Notes: generated by a model not told the origin, from the sequence alone. DNA of 64,000 bases from Oceanospirillum beijerinckii DSM 7166 (GCF_000422425.1 NZ_AULT01000005.1:124001-188000), one strand, 5' to 3'; numbered from the stretch's first letter, positions 8,336 to 17,511 are shown. Numbers and translations are program-made.

Positions 8336-8378
8336 TAAAAGCCTTTTAAATCAGTATATTACACATCTTGGCTTTTAT
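8335..8378 (+). terminator. Hairpin downstream of tRNA-Arg
   Basis: ATAAAAGCC (8335-8343) and GGCTTTTAT (8370-8378) form a 9-bp perfect stem with a 26-nt AT-rich loop, immediately after the tRNA. The downstream run is CTTATTTTCCCC. It is probably the tRNA terminator, although the loop is long. Confidence 0.5.
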
Positions 8379-8740
8379 CTTATTTTCCCCGTTTTTGTTT
8401 TAGGTCCCCTATAGGTCCAGAGTGGCACCAACTGGGGCAAACAACTATCAACATCCTATCAGTTCTTTCAACCCTGAATATCTCTTCTTCAAAGTACGTT
8501 GTTTATTCCATTTTGGATTCAACCAATTCAGAAACAGTTTAGATGCCGGCGCTGGCAACCTATCAGAGATAAAAAACAGATCACCCCTGCTGCGGATTAT
8601 GCGGATTTGCGGGAAACCGCATTATAGAGGGGGGGCGGCTTGCGGATTAGCTGCGGATAAAGTGCAGATTTGCGGACTTGGTGAGGTCATCGCTAGCCTT
8701 GAAACTCCGAAGTTTTGCCCTTCCCTTCCCTTCCCCTACT
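8336..8740. other. Non-coding start of accessory region after tRNA-Arg
   Basis: Apart from the hairpin at 8335-8378 and the TGCGGAT repeats at 8591-8677, I see no gene with a ribosome site here. There is no integrase and no convincing second copy of the tRNA 3' end, although GGCACCAACTGGGGCA at about 8424 faintly recalls it. Confidence 0.5.
8591..8677. repeat. Cluster of short TGCGGAT direct repeats
   Basis: TGCGGAT or near matches start at 8591, 8600, 8641, 8652, 8663 (TGCAGAT) and 8671 (TGCGGAC), with a partial TGCGGG at 8608. The spacing is about 9-11 bases inside each sub-cluster, close to one helical turn. Such direct repeats are seen as protein-binding sites near attachment sites or origins of integrated elements. 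That role here is inference. Confidence 0.65.
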
Positions 8741-9592
8741 CTAGGAGTCATATCCATAGAAGCTATCAGTATTGACACCAAAGTTGCTAACACTTCCGTG
8801 CTGTTCAATTGGTTGTTTAAGTTCAAACAAGAGTTCTGCTTCAAAAGGAAACGAATCGCTAATCGTTACTCCCATATCTGATCTTAAGTCCGAATTTGAG
8901 CCATATTGAAGCTCAATACCCACAGTTCCTTTTGAAATCACCGTAATAGATTCAGGGCCTATATAGCTAACTTCAGAAGCACTGACATCTACTTCTTCTA
9001 CCCAGTGGTGAGTTGATAACTCGTCAATAGAGGAAATAGTCTCGGAAATAACTTGATTAACAACATGATCATCAATACGGGTGGCCAGTACTTCTATAAT
9101 ACTACAGCGACACTCTTCAATATGCCGAGTAAAATAATTGACGGCCTTCAAGCACTCAATCGCTAAACGTTTAACATCATCGTCTGGCATTCCAAAGGTA
9201 GTTTCACCGATGTGAGTGTATTTGCTTAGAGATTCGTTGGCTTTTACGAGCTCTTTAATTGTTGGTCCAATATTATCTACTTCAAGGATATTCTTTAGGT
9301 AATAATCCGATAACCCACCCTGGATTGCATATCGAATCCTGTGAGCACGAGAGATACCGTTACTAGAATTAGGCTCAGGCTTAAACCATTTACATTTTTT
9401 AATTTGTTCTTCAGGAGCTAAGCGGTGCGTTAGGTGTCGAATAATTTCTCGCATAGCGTATGCAAAGTTATTAAACCGTATAGGACCTGGGATTAATAAA
9501 TTATCGAATGCGGCTTTAAGTAGCTCCCTTTCGAAATCAGAATCTAACCATCTCATAATATTGCTTTCGAATTGTTGCCTAATTTCTTCCAT
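8741..9592 (-). CDS. Hypothetical protein in the tRNA-Arg accessory region
   Basis: A 283-residue soluble protein I do not recognise. There is no signal peptide or membrane segment. The N-terminal 170 residues look all-helical, with a conserved-looking stretch FNNFAYAMREIIRHLTHRLAP (about 41-61), charged and His-containing, then IRYAIQGGLSDYYLKNIL. This pattern could be a HEPN-like helical domain, but I cannot confirm it. The C-terminal 80 residues read as beta strands (SITVISKGTVGIELQYGS, then FPFEAELLFEL). The ORF is full-length with an ATG. A+T content is higher than in the flanking core genes, consistent with acquisition. It has no operon partner within 500 bases. Confidence 0.65.
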   Translation of the reverse strand: MEEIRQQFESNIMRWLDSDFERELLKAAFDNLLIPGPIRFNNFAYAMREIIRHLTHRLAPEEQIKKCKWFKPEPNSSNGISRAHRIRYAIQGGLSDYYLKNILEVDNIGPTIKELVKANESLSKYTHIGETTFGMPDDDVKRLAIECLKAVNYFTRHIEECRCSIIEVLATRIDDHVVNQVISETISSIDELSTHHWVEEVDVSASEVSYIGPESITVISKGTVGIELQYGSNSDLRSDMGVTISDSFPFEAELLFELKQPIEQHGSVSNFGVNTDSFYGYDS

Positions 9593-10169
9593 TTATAAGT
9601 CCTTTTCCAAAGTATTAGAGAGCTCTGAGTCTATCTTTACGGTATTCATAGGGGGAATAGAAAGCTAGTGTTTTTTCGGCACCCTGTTTATATTTAATAT
9701 CAATAGGTTAATACCACTGCTGCTGACGATCAGATAGCGCCGGATAATAGCGATAAACCAAGGGTGTATTCCCCTCCGTGGTTCATTGAGTGCCGGTAGA
9801 GACCTTTTGACTTTCGGCTTAATTCAGGGATATAACACTCTGAAATAGGTCTGTTTTAACCAAGTGGTGATAGTGGTCAATACGGCCATGTTGGTCCTAT
9901 TTCGATGGTGTTCAGTAGTGCTTGCAAGTTTCACCACCGCATTTCACCATCTCTGAATTAAATCAAAGGGTTAAGTGTAGTGGTGGTGGCGGTCATATAA
10001 GCCCGAAAAATAGCCGTAAACAGGGAGCCTCTGCGCCCCTGTGGCAGGTAAAATGGCTAGGAAGAACCCGTATTTCTCTGATTGAGGCTGGAATGTATAC
10101 ACAAAACTCGTTGGCTTTTTCCATCCCCACTGGGCTATAGTCAGTGGGGTGGGGCTTATGTTTGACTGA
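9593..10169. other. 577-base intergenic region without a supported gene
   Basis: It separates two unrecognised minus-strand genes. Two short overlapping reading frames exist on opposite strands around 9920-10200 but neither has a ribosome site or family resemblance. There is a purine/pyrimidine-skewed patch of GGTGGT-like and CACCACC-like sequence at 9930-10000. It probably contains the promoter of the gene ending at 8741. Confidence 0.4.
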
Positions 10170-11093
10170 TTATATTGAAATTGCTTTCTTATAGATCTTA
10201 GGGTCAATGTTTTTGTTGATTATACTAAATGATATGCGATCAGGCTTGACCACAGTTATTTGCTCCGAAGAAGAGCTAGATTCATACTTTGATATGCATA
10301 CAAAGCTATTCACCCATGATGGTTCGCAATCGGATAGCGTAATTGTTTTATTATAGCCAGAGTATATAGATATGCAATTTAGCATTAGGTAAGTGATGTT
10401 CTTGTTTAATGTGTGAGATACAGATATCAAACCATGTCCATCAAGCTCTAGGTCTAATAAGAGAGCTTTTCTTTTGTCTATGCGGTGACAAACAAAGCCA
10501 TGATCTAAGCTCTCCTCTGTTGCTCTACTGTGTGCAAATAACGATCTTAGTCCTGTACTCCTGTCTTTGGAGTCTGTGCTAGGGTAGTTAATCAGCGTAC
10601 CTCGAAAGCTTTCGATAACAGCTTCAATAACCAAGACTAGATCCTTTGCATTTTGATCTTTGGGCCTTCCTTTAAGTATATTTCCTAGCTTATTGAACTT
10701 GTCGCAGTTTTGGTTGTACGTCCTTTTGGCTATTGCAAAAGTTAACTTGTCCAGAGCTGATCTCGCTAAATACAGTAGAGACTCAAAGTCAGTTAAAGCG
10801 TCAGACCCAGAGATGCAAATCATTGTGCCTGGCTCTGCTGGAACAGAAGAGTGAATTTTATCAGAGTGAATCTTTATTTTAGATACTTGATACATAAACG
10901 CTCGTAAGTAATCTAACGCAGAGATCCATTTATCTAGGTTTTTACGATTTTCTTCTACTTTATATTCGCTAATCAAATGCTTCTCAAGGCATTCGAAAAA
11001 CTGGGCCCCTTCCTTTGAGATCATGTTGTGATGTTTTGGGTCACCAGCTATAGCTAAAGCCTGATACTCTTGTCCTACCTGATTAAAATTCAT
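10170..11093 (-). CDS. Hypothetical protein in the tRNA-Arg accessory region
   Basis: A 307-residue soluble protein that I do not recognise. It is mostly helical in the first 190 residues (LISEYKVEENRKNLDKWISALDYLRAFMYQ; FESLLYLARSALDKLTFAIAK), then has a beta-rich tail (LLDLELDGHGLISVSH; SSEQITVVKPDRISFSI). The pattern is reminiscent of HEPN-like helical bundles with an R-x-x-x-H-like site (RSLFAHSR near residue 190), but this is speculative. The gene is A+T rich with AGA, AGC and ATA codons unlike the core genes, which suggests recent acquisition. It lies alone, followed by 577 non-coding bases. Confidence 0.65.
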   Translation of the reverse strand: MNFNQVGQEYQALAIAGDPKHHNMISKEGAQFFECLEKHLISEYKVEENRKNLDKWISALDYLRAFMYQVSKIKIHSDKIHSSVPAEPGTMICISGSDALTDFESLLYLARSALDKLTFAIAKRTYNQNCDKFNKLGNILKGRPKDQNAKDLVLVIEAVIESFRGTLINYPSTDSKDRSTGLRSLFAHSRATEESLDHGFVCHRIDKRKALLLDLELDGHGLISVSHTLNKNITYLMLNCISIYSGYNKTITLSDCEPSWVNSFVCISKYESSSSSEQITVVKPDRISFSIINKNIDPKIYKKAISI

Positions 11094-11527
11094 TGTCTTC
11101 CCCTATCTTGTTAACTATATACATGCAAGTAAGATTTATGCCACTTATTTGAAAATAAAGTCTTTTTCATTTTCTTGTCTATATGAAAGACTGGCTGGCT
11201 CGTTCACCCGCGCCAGCCTGTTGAGGTTATCCCACTAACTGAAGTAATGATCGGTTAGCCGCAGTTCTACCGGCATTCTGCTTTCTGTGGCCTGCTTCCA
11301 GAGAGTTTAGCGATATTCCGTCAAATGACGATCAATCTTTTAAAGCAAAAAAAGAGTGTCAAACAGGGTGTTAAGAATCGAAGTACCCTGGCAGCAGCAG
11401 ATGATGGCTATAGAGATCTTCTGCTTCAGGGAGTATTAAAGGGCTAAGGCCAAATGCGATAGCCCTAGCTTGGGTGTTAAGTTAATACAGCCATAATAGG
11501 TTGATAATATAAGATAGTGACACCCAA
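11094..11527. other. 434-base intergenic region, possible island boundary
   Basis: No supported gene. The sequence shifts from A+T-rich accessory character to core-like composition across this stretch. I looked for a second copy of the tRNA-Arg 3' end that would mark the far attachment site and did not find one. Confidence 0.4.
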
Positions 11528-12343
11528 TCACTGAGCAATCGGCCCTGTACCGCATAGATACTTGCACACCATCTGTTCCAGTTTGCCTTCCTGCTCTAAT
11601 TGAGCAATCACCTGATTGAGTTGTGGCAACCACTGCTGTTGATTGCGATGTAACCTGAATGATACGGGGTTGCTGGCATAGGGCAGTGAGATTTGATACT
11701 CCAGATTTTGGCTGCGTTGATAGTAGAGTGCGACCGCTTCTGTCATTAGGCCGATCTCGTTCCAGCCCCGGTGTACCCGTTGGGCGATCTGCCACTGGTT
11801 GGCAAAGTCTTCACGAATCAAGGTATTGGGTACCTGGGTCCCGCGTACTGTTGCTACTCGCTTACCTTTTAGGTCGCGCAGAATAAATACCGGGAAGGAC
11901 AGTTCCGGGCGATAGATAATCACTTCATTTACGATACCGAATGGTCGGCTGAATAGGGATTCTTGTCGTAACCGGCTGGCTGAGGCTCCCATGCCTGACG
12001 TATCCGGTACGACACCGGCTTCCAGATCAATCTCTCCCGCTTCAAACTGACGCAGTAATCGTGCCTGTGATAGAGGGATAAATTCCAGCTCAAGCTGTAA
12101 ACGCTGTGCTATCAGGCGCAGGGTATCGGCATAGATGCCTCGAAATTGGCCTTGTTTATCTTGCCAGAAAAAGGGCACTACGCCGGGTTGTGGCATACCC
12201 ACTCGTAATGTTTGGGGCGCATGGGCTGGTTGAGCCGTGGATTCAGGCTGATTGGCTGCCCAGGAGCGCGGTGGCAGCAGTGCTAGACAAGCCAAACTGA
12301 ACAAAGCGAAAAAACAGATGGCACGGCAGGATATATTTTTCAA
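11528..12343 (-). CDS. Periplasmic solute-binding protein, SBP family 3 (amino-acid-binding-like)
   Basis: A 271-residue exported protein. The signal peptide is clear (MKNISCRAICFFALFSLACL, cleavage near SWAA at 27-30). The mature part has the family-3 binding protein pattern: LRVGMPQPGVVPFFWQDKQG, then FRGIYADTLRLIAQRLQLELEF, GEIDLEAGVV, LKGKRVATVRGT and a C-terminal LEQEGKLEQM. No ABC permease or ATPase gene is adjacent, so it is an orphan that may serve sensing or have lost transport partners. It is divergent from the AraC-type regulator with only 64 bases between the start codons, which suggests functional or regulatory pairing. Confidence 0.85.
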   Translation of the reverse strand: MKNISCRAICFFALFSLACLALLPPRSWAANQPESTAQPAHAPQTLRVGMPQPGVVPFFWQDKQGQFRGIYADTLRLIAQRLQLELEFIPLSQARLLRQFEAGEIDLEAGVVPDTSGMGASASRLRQESLFSRPFGIVNEVIIYRPELSFPVFILRDLKGKRVATVRGTQVPNTLIREDFANQWQIAQRVHRGWNEIGLMTEAVALYYQRSQNLEYQISLPYASNPVSFRLHRNQQQWLPQLNQVIAQLEQEGKLEQMVCKYLCGTGPIAQ

Positions 12344-12407
12344 AGTGCTGTGTTACTCTTGTTAAATCACAGTTGATTATCTTTCTTGGTCTATTATTGC
12401 TCATTTC

Positions 12408-15400
12408 ATGCCAATAGCGACAGCCTCCAGTAAACTGTTAGAGCCTATTCTGCAGTTAGCCAGTCATTATGATTCCGGTGCCGACGATGATTCCGATTCT
12501 CTGCGGCATCAAATTCTGTCGGCTGCTTCTTTAAGTGATACGGACTTCACCCGGCCTGATGCCCGTTTTCCGGCTGATCACTTTAGCTCAGTTCTGTCTT
12601 GCTTGGCTGAAGCCAGTGGTAATCCTCATATTACTTTGCGCTTGGCTGAGGCGACACAACCGCGAATGTTGGGCTCTATTGGCTTTCTGATCTCAACGTC
12701 TGAGACTCTGGGTCAAGCGCTGCATATTTTGGAAGATTACCTGCCGATTCTATTTCAAGGTGCGCAATTGGAACTGCATCAGCATGGGCAAGATATGCAG
12801 TTGCAGCTGCTATTTGAGGCTGAAAATGTCGAACAGAATGTGGTGGAGTATTTTCTGGCTTGCCTGTTGAACTGGCCCCGTTGGTTGACGGGGCGGCAGA
12901 TTCCCGTCAGTGCGGTAGAGATGACTTTTCCACAGCCTGAAAACCTGACCACTTATCGACAGTTTTTTGCTGCAGAGGTGAGCTTTCAGGCTGAGCGACA
13001 CTGCATCCATCTACCGGCATCTTATCTGACCTTGCCCTGTGTGGATGCCAACCGGGAGATGCATCAGTTACACAAGGAGTTTGCGGATTCCTTATTGAGC
13101 AAAACCGGTGAAAAGAAGGCGCTGACAGCGCAGATCAGATCCCTGATCCGTCAGCAATTACTGACTCAGGGTGAGGCGATTCGCCGTGAGCAGATTGCTC
13201 AGCAGTTAGGGTTAAGTCTGCGCACTTTGCAGCGTAAGTTGGGTGAGCTGGAAACAAACTTTCAAACGCTGTATGACCAAACCCGGCAGGAATTGTGTCT
13301 GCAATTAATTCAGCGGGGGCAGCTTAGTTTTGGTGAGATCGCTTTTCAGCTGGGGTTCTCTAATCAGTCGGCTTTTCAGAAGGCATTTAAACGCTGGATG
13401 GGGATGGCTCCGAGTCAATACCGTCAGCAGCTAGCGCCTCTGGAGGTCAGTTCGGCACCATTGGCTGGAAGAGACAATACGTCTGAAATCAGCCGTGAGT
13501 CTAAGGCGGGCGGTACTGTTGAGGCACTAATCCCCTCGGCATCAACTATGGATAGCTTGATACAGCAGCTACCCACTAAGCTGGAAAAGCTAAATCCTTT
13601 TGGCCTGAAGACGCTATACCGGGCGGCGGTTTACGGAAAATCTTTTAACTTAAAGCACTTGGCGGAGATCACTGCTGATCCCTTAGCGCGTTTGATGATT
13701 CATCTTTGGCCTGCTGAGCAGGAGGGACTGATAAAAGCTGTGCCGAACCAGTTGGAGCCGGTTGAATTTTGTTTTACCTGTGCGGAGATTCAGGATTATC
13801 TCTATCAGCAACTCGGTGTTGAGCAGAGGCAGAAATACCATGCTCAGTTGGGGCAGGTACTGTTCGATCACTTGCCAGAAGAGCCCATACTGCAAAGCTT
13901 AAGCATCGCTCTACATCACTTAAATCAGTCCTCTATCAGTCAGCCCTCTATCGGTCAGCCCCATTCGGTCACTGAGCGGTTAAAAACAGCGCTATCGCCC
14001 CAGCAGTTGTATCGGTTAAATCGCCAGGCGGCTCAGCAGGCACAGCAGCAGGGGCAATTCGCTTTGGCATTGGATTATCTGCAACAGGCGCAGACTGTTT
14101 TCAGTCATTGTTCCAATCCAGTTGAGTGTAATCAACCGAGCTTAGATCACGAGGAAGGCCATACTTTATGGCTGCAACAGGGACAGCTGCATCTCAAACT
14201 GTCTCAGTTTGTGGAGGCTGAAGCCTGCGTTCAGGCGTTGGAAAAAGAGCCGCTCAAACCACTGCAGCTGGTACAGCTGAGTTTGCTAAAAGCGCGTATC
14301 CATCAATATCGAAACCAACAGTCGGATGCCTTAGCGGTGCTATTGCAGCAGCAAATAGACTTACCACGTGAGGATAAGGATCAACTGCTGTTTCTGTTGT
14401 ACACGTTGGAGCAGATTCAGGCATTGCGCCAGCAGGTTACTTATTCTGAGAGCATGAAAACAGATGATACAAATACGGATACGAACATAGGCAGCGATAA
14501 AGCAGAAAATGACAAGATAGATATCAATGAAGATGCAGAGATCAGAGGCGCTGATAGCCTGGAGCTTCGGGTTCTTCAGCAGGCTCAGCTGGAGCTGATC
14601 AGTCTGCTGGCGCAGCAGCAAGCTCAGCCCCTGTTATCGGCTTGTGCGATCAGTCAGATGACCCTTGATAGCCTGCAATTGCCTGCCAATGATTTTACCT
14701 GTTTTGCCTTTATCGGTTATGCCTGGGTCGCCAGTTGGTTTTGTGGTGACTATGAGTTGGCTCAACACTTTTTACAGCAAGGTTTGCAGCAGGCGCATCA
14801 ACAACGAACGGCAGAGAGCACAGAACGTGGTTTAGCTAACACAGAAGACGTTTTTGCCAATCAGGAACTGATTGATAAACGTGCGCTATCCAGTATCAGT
14901 GCGGAGCTGTGTTATAGTAGCCAGATTCAGCATTGGTTTGAGCCTTTGCCTAAAGTGCTTAAACAGCTAAAACAGATCGCGAACAGTAGCAACAAAGCGG
15001 GAGATGAGCTGTTACAAAGTGAATTACGTTTGCTGATGCATCAGGTTGCTTTGGTTTCCAGTGATCAATCCCTGAGTAAAGCCTTACAACGCTGCGACAA
15101 ACATTATCAGCAGATGCTGCCACAACAGCACTTTCAGGCAGCACGTTTAAAAGAATCCACGGTTCAGTTGATTCATTATCTGCAAGGCAAAGCGCTATTA
15201 CCTGCGGAGGCACGTTATGACAACGCCTGGCAAGCCAGCGCTTTGATTCAGGGGGCGTTGTTGCTTGATCAGCAGAGTTTATGGCCACAGATGTATCAGT
15301 GGCAGGCTCGCTTGGAAAATGAGTTGCCCGGCTATTTTATTATCAGCGAAGCTCTGTTCTGTACTGCGATGATGCGTCTGATTCAGTCACAACAGGAGCA

Positions 15401-15815
15401 GCAGCTGAGCCGCCGTCGACAAAGGATCATTGAGCAAATTGAATCCCGTTTTGAGCTTTGGGCGCAGCACTGCCCGGAGAACTTCTCTGTGCAACTGATA
15501 CTATTAAGAGCCGAAAAGGCCAGTTTACAGCAGCAGTTGAACTCTGTTGGGGGGGGCTATGAAGCCTGCGTTTTTGACAAGTCAGGTGAAAAAATAAGCT
15601 CTGTGCAGCCTTCAGATGCGGCAGCCTTGTATGAACAAGCGTTGGCCGAGTTGGAGCAGCAGGCCCGCCCTTATCATAAAGCCCTGGCTTATGAGCGCTA
15701 TGGCCACTATCTGCACGTGACTCAACAGCCTCGTTTGGCTCAGTTTTGTCGTGATGAAGCGAAACGTCTGTATCAGGCCTGGGGGGCCAGCGCCAAAGTA
15801 AAGCAGTTGCATTGA
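12408..15815 (+). CDS. AraC-family regulator fused to a long TPR-like tail
   Basis: A 1135-residue protein, three times the usual AraC length. Residues about 15-220 resemble the arabinose_bd ligand domain of OruR/VqsM-type regulators (PRMLGSIGFLISTSETLGQALHIL split over helices). An AraC HTH pair follows at about 245-345: REQIAQQLGLSLRTLQRKL, then FGEIAFQLGFSNQSAFQKAFKRWMG. From about 385 the sequence resembles the winged-helix and TPR part of large STAND-type signalling ATPases (FCFTCAEIQDYLYQQLG with QKYHAQLGQVLF), followed by about 600 residues of Gln/Leu-rich helical repeats. No Walker A or B motif is present, so the NTPase is absent. It is divergent from a periplasmic binding-protein gene. 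Confidence 0.85.
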   Translation: MPIATASSKLLEPILQLASHYDSGADDDSDSLRHQILSAASLSDTDFTRPDARFPADHFSSVLSCLAEASGNPHITLRLAEATQPRMLGSIGFLISTSETLGQALHILEDYLPILFQGAQLELHQHGQDMQLQLLFEAENVEQNVVEYFLACLLNWPRWLTGRQIPVSAVEMTFPQPENLTTYRQFFAAEVSFQAERHCIHLPASYLTLPCVDANREMHQLHKEFADSLLSKTGEKKALTAQIRSLIRQQLLTQGEAIRREQIAQQLGLSLRTLQRKLGELETNFQTLYDQTRQELCLQLIQRGQLSFGEIAFQLGFSNQSAFQKAFKRWMGMAPSQYRQQLAPLEVSSAPLAGRDNTSEISRESKAGGTVEALIPSASTMDSLIQQLPTKLEKLNPFGLKTLYRAAVYGKSFNLKHLAEITADPLARLMIHLWPAEQEGLIKAVPNQLEPVEFCFTCAEIQDYLYQQLGVEQRQKYHAQLGQVLFDHLPEEPILQSLSIALHHLNQSSISQPSIGQPHSVTERLKTALSPQQLYRLNRQAAQQAQQQGQFALALDYLQQAQTVFSHCSNPVECNQPSLDHEEGHTLWLQQGQLHLKLSQFVEAEACVQALEKEPLKPLQLVQLSLLKARIHQYRNQQSDALAVLLQQQIDLPREDKDQLLFLLYTLEQIQALRQQVTYSESMKTDDTNTDTNIGSDKAENDKIDINEDAEIRGADSLELRVLQQAQLELISLLAQQQAQPLLSACAISQMTLDSLQLPANDFTCFAFIGYAWVASWFCGDYELAQHFLQQGLQQAHQQRTAESTERGLANTEDVFANQELIDKRALSSISAELCYSSQIQHWFEPLPKVLKQLKQIANSSNKAGDELLQSELRLLMHQVALVSSDQSLSKALQRCDKHYQQMLPQQHFQAARLKESTVQLIHYLQGKALLPAEARYDNAWQASALIQGALLLDQQSLWPQMYQWQARLENELPGYFIISEALFCTAMMRLIQSQQEQQLSRRRQRIIEQIESRFELWAQHCPENFSVQLILLRAEKASLQQQLNSVGGGYEACVFDKSGEKISSVQPSDAAALYEQALAELEQQARPYHKALAYERYGHYLHVTQQPRLAQFCRDEAKRLYQAWGASAKVKQLH

Positions 15816-15978
15816 TGGTCTGAGCGACCCACTGGGCGGTATAAGAGATGACAGCTGCGTTACGGAAAAGTAGGAAACAGTAGCCTATCCATTCCGTTTA
15901 CTGGCAAAATAGCCGTTGGCTGGATCTGTGTCTTTTCAGCACCTCAGACAATAATTCAAACAATATCGTAGCCCGCTT

Positions 15979-17034
15979 ATGACCCCCTGGAAAATACTGG
16001 TTGTTGATGACGAAGAAGGCATTCACGGCATTACCCGAATGATCTTCCGCGATTATGAATTTGAACAGCGACCGATTGAACTGATCAGCGCCATGAATGG
16101 TGCCGAGGCTCAGGCTGTACTGCTCCAACACCCGGATATTGCTCTGATCTTACTGGATGTGGTGATGGAGACGGAAAATGAAGGGCTACAGCTGGTTGAG
16201 CATATCCGGCATCAGATGAACAATCCGGATGTGCGTATTATTCTGCGTACTGGTCATCCCGGTTATGCGCCGGAAGCTCAGGTGATTATCCAATACGATA
16301 TAAATGATTATCTGAGCAAAGCGGAGCTATCCGCTTCCCGTTTACTCACTTCTGTCGTGGTGGCGCTACGCTCTTATCGGGATATTCAGCTGGCTCGCCT
16401 GCAGCCAGTCGTTGAGAGTGATGAGGTTCAGGAAGAGGCGCCGTTACTGGATAGTGTGGCCTATCAACTGCAGCAACAGATGGCCCCCATTCTGCAGCAA
16501 AGCCAACGCCTGCAACAGCTGGATCTTAACCCTGTTGCCAAAGATCTGAGTACTAATCTTTACGCCCAACAACTGCGTCTGAATAACAGCATTCAGTTAT
16601 TACAAGATATCTACCCTCTGGATCTGATACTGAGTCCTGTTGAGCCGGTTAAATTAATGGATGAGGTGCTGCAGATATTCCTGCCACAAAGTCGTCGAGA
16701 GGGTTGGTTACTGGATTACCGTGTTGATTCTGCATTGCCCCAGGTGGTGCAGTTGGATGCAGAACTGATGAAGACTCTATTGATCACCAGCATTGAGCTG
16801 GCATTGCTGCAAGCACAAGGCCGGGACCTAAAAGTCAGCCTGCAACAAGGCAATTCTGAGCAACAACTACTGATTCAAGTGCAACAAAGCAGCGGTCAAC
16901 CGGTGTTCGACCATAGCCCATGGGCACAACACCTGCGGTCGAAACTGCAGCAATTGTGTCAGCAGATGCAGGGGGACTTTCTGGAGATTGATGAGAGTGG
17001 TGTCATTCAAAGTTCAGTGCACCTGATAAACTAA
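15979..17034 (+). CDS. Response regulator with receiver domain and atypical C-terminal domain
   Basis: A 351-residue protein. The receiver spans about 1-125: ILVVDDEEG holds the acidic pocket, D54 in LILLDVVMETENEGL is the likely phosphorylation site, and the block IRHQMNNPDVRIILRTGHPGYAPEAQ resembles receivers that precede DUF3369 in GGDEF/HD-GYP proteins. No DNA-binding, GGDEF, EAL or HD-GYP domain follows. The rest (160-351) is Gln-rich helix then a region (LMDEVLQIFLPQSRREGWLLDYRV, LLITSIELALLQAQGRDLKVSL) reminiscent of a degenerate histidine-kinase ATPase domain lacking N-, G1- and G2-box motifs. No partner kinase is adjacent. A terminator hairpin overlaps its stop. Confidence 0.82.
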   Translation: MTPWKILVVDDEEGIHGITRMIFRDYEFEQRPIELISAMNGAEAQAVLLQHPDIALILLDVVMETENEGLQLVEHIRHQMNNPDVRIILRTGHPGYAPEAQVIIQYDINDYLSKAELSASRLLTSVVVALRSYRDIQLARLQPVVESDEVQEEAPLLDSVAYQLQQQMAPILQQSQRLQQLDLNPVAKDLSTNLYAQQLRLNNSIQLLQDIYPLDLILSPVEPVKLMDEVLQIFLPQSRREGWLLDYRVDSALPQVVQLDAELMKTLLITSIELALLQAQGRDLKVSLQQGNSEQQLLIQVQQSSGQPVFDHSPWAQHLRSKLQQLCQQMQGDFLEIDESGVIQSSVHLIN

Positions 17035-17077
17035 AAAATCAAGCTCCGACAACCCAAGCGGATTGTCGGTAGCTTGA
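17033..17077 (-). terminator. Terminator hairpin between convergent genes
   Basis: CAAGCTCCGACAA (17040-17052) pairs with TTGTCGGTAGCTTG (17063-17076) with a single bulged T and a 10-nt loop. On the minus strand it is followed by six T residues, so it ends minus-strand transcription from the small gene at 17290-17511; the same stem could also slow plus-strand transcription of the receiver gene. Confidence 0.75.
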
Positions 17078-17289
17078 CTAGCGAAAAGTGCGGCAAGTAA
17101 TCGGTCTTCTACGCTTTTCATGTGAAAAAGGGTAGAAAACCGTGTCGAGACTCAAGTTCGACGGACTGCATCTCAGGTGCCTGTTTCTGACAGTACCAAG
17201 CGCTGTTTAAGGCTAAGTCTGGACAGGAAACAACCGATAGCTGAAAACCACCGAAGCAAAACACCCGTTAAGCAAACAACTGGGCTGAA

Positions 17290-17511
17290 TTAGTTATTTA
17301 CCAGAATGACACAGCCTTCCTGTGTACGGCGTTGTTGCTCAATCCAAGCCTGAGCGGCTTCTTCGTTTTGAGCGTAAAACACGATACGAGGAATCGGGTT
17401 AATAAAACCTTGCGGACCCATCTCGTGGCGGTAAACCCACCAGCTGTCGGAGGCCATTTCACGGATTTTCAGGGCAAACTGTACTGGCGTAATCGGATTA
17501 AATGTACTCAT
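17290..17511 (-). CDS. Small conserved-looking hypothetical protein (73 aa)
   Basis: A 73-residue soluble protein rich in aromatic residues (SDSWWVYRHEMGPQGFINP; IPRIVFYAQNEEAAQAWIEQ) that ends CVILVNN. I do not recognise the family. The alternation of strand-like and amphipathic helix-like segments and lack of low complexity suggest a real folded protein. It ends in front of a U-tract terminator, supporting expression. It lies upstream of the receiver gene's 3' end and downstream of a universal stress protein gene on the same strand; the 152-base gap leaves co-transcription open. Confidence 0.65.
   Translation of the reverse strand: MSTFNPITPVQFALKIREMASDSWWVYRHEMGPQGFINPIPRIVFYAQNEEAAQAWIEQQRRTQEGCVILVNN

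Noticed and set aside
8420-8445. Possible second copy of the tRNA-Arg 3' end (attachment site)
   Set aside because: GGCACCAACTGGGGCA shares words with the tRNA end but in the wrong order and without a long match.
8422-8775. 117-residue plus-strand frame after tRNA-Arg
   Set aside because: It crosses the TGCGGAT repeats and the 3' end of the opposite-strand gene; composition is not protein-like.
9922-10207. Overlapping short frames on both strands
   Set aside because: Neither has a ribosome site and the sequence reads like intergenic DNA; possibly a conserved non-coding patch.
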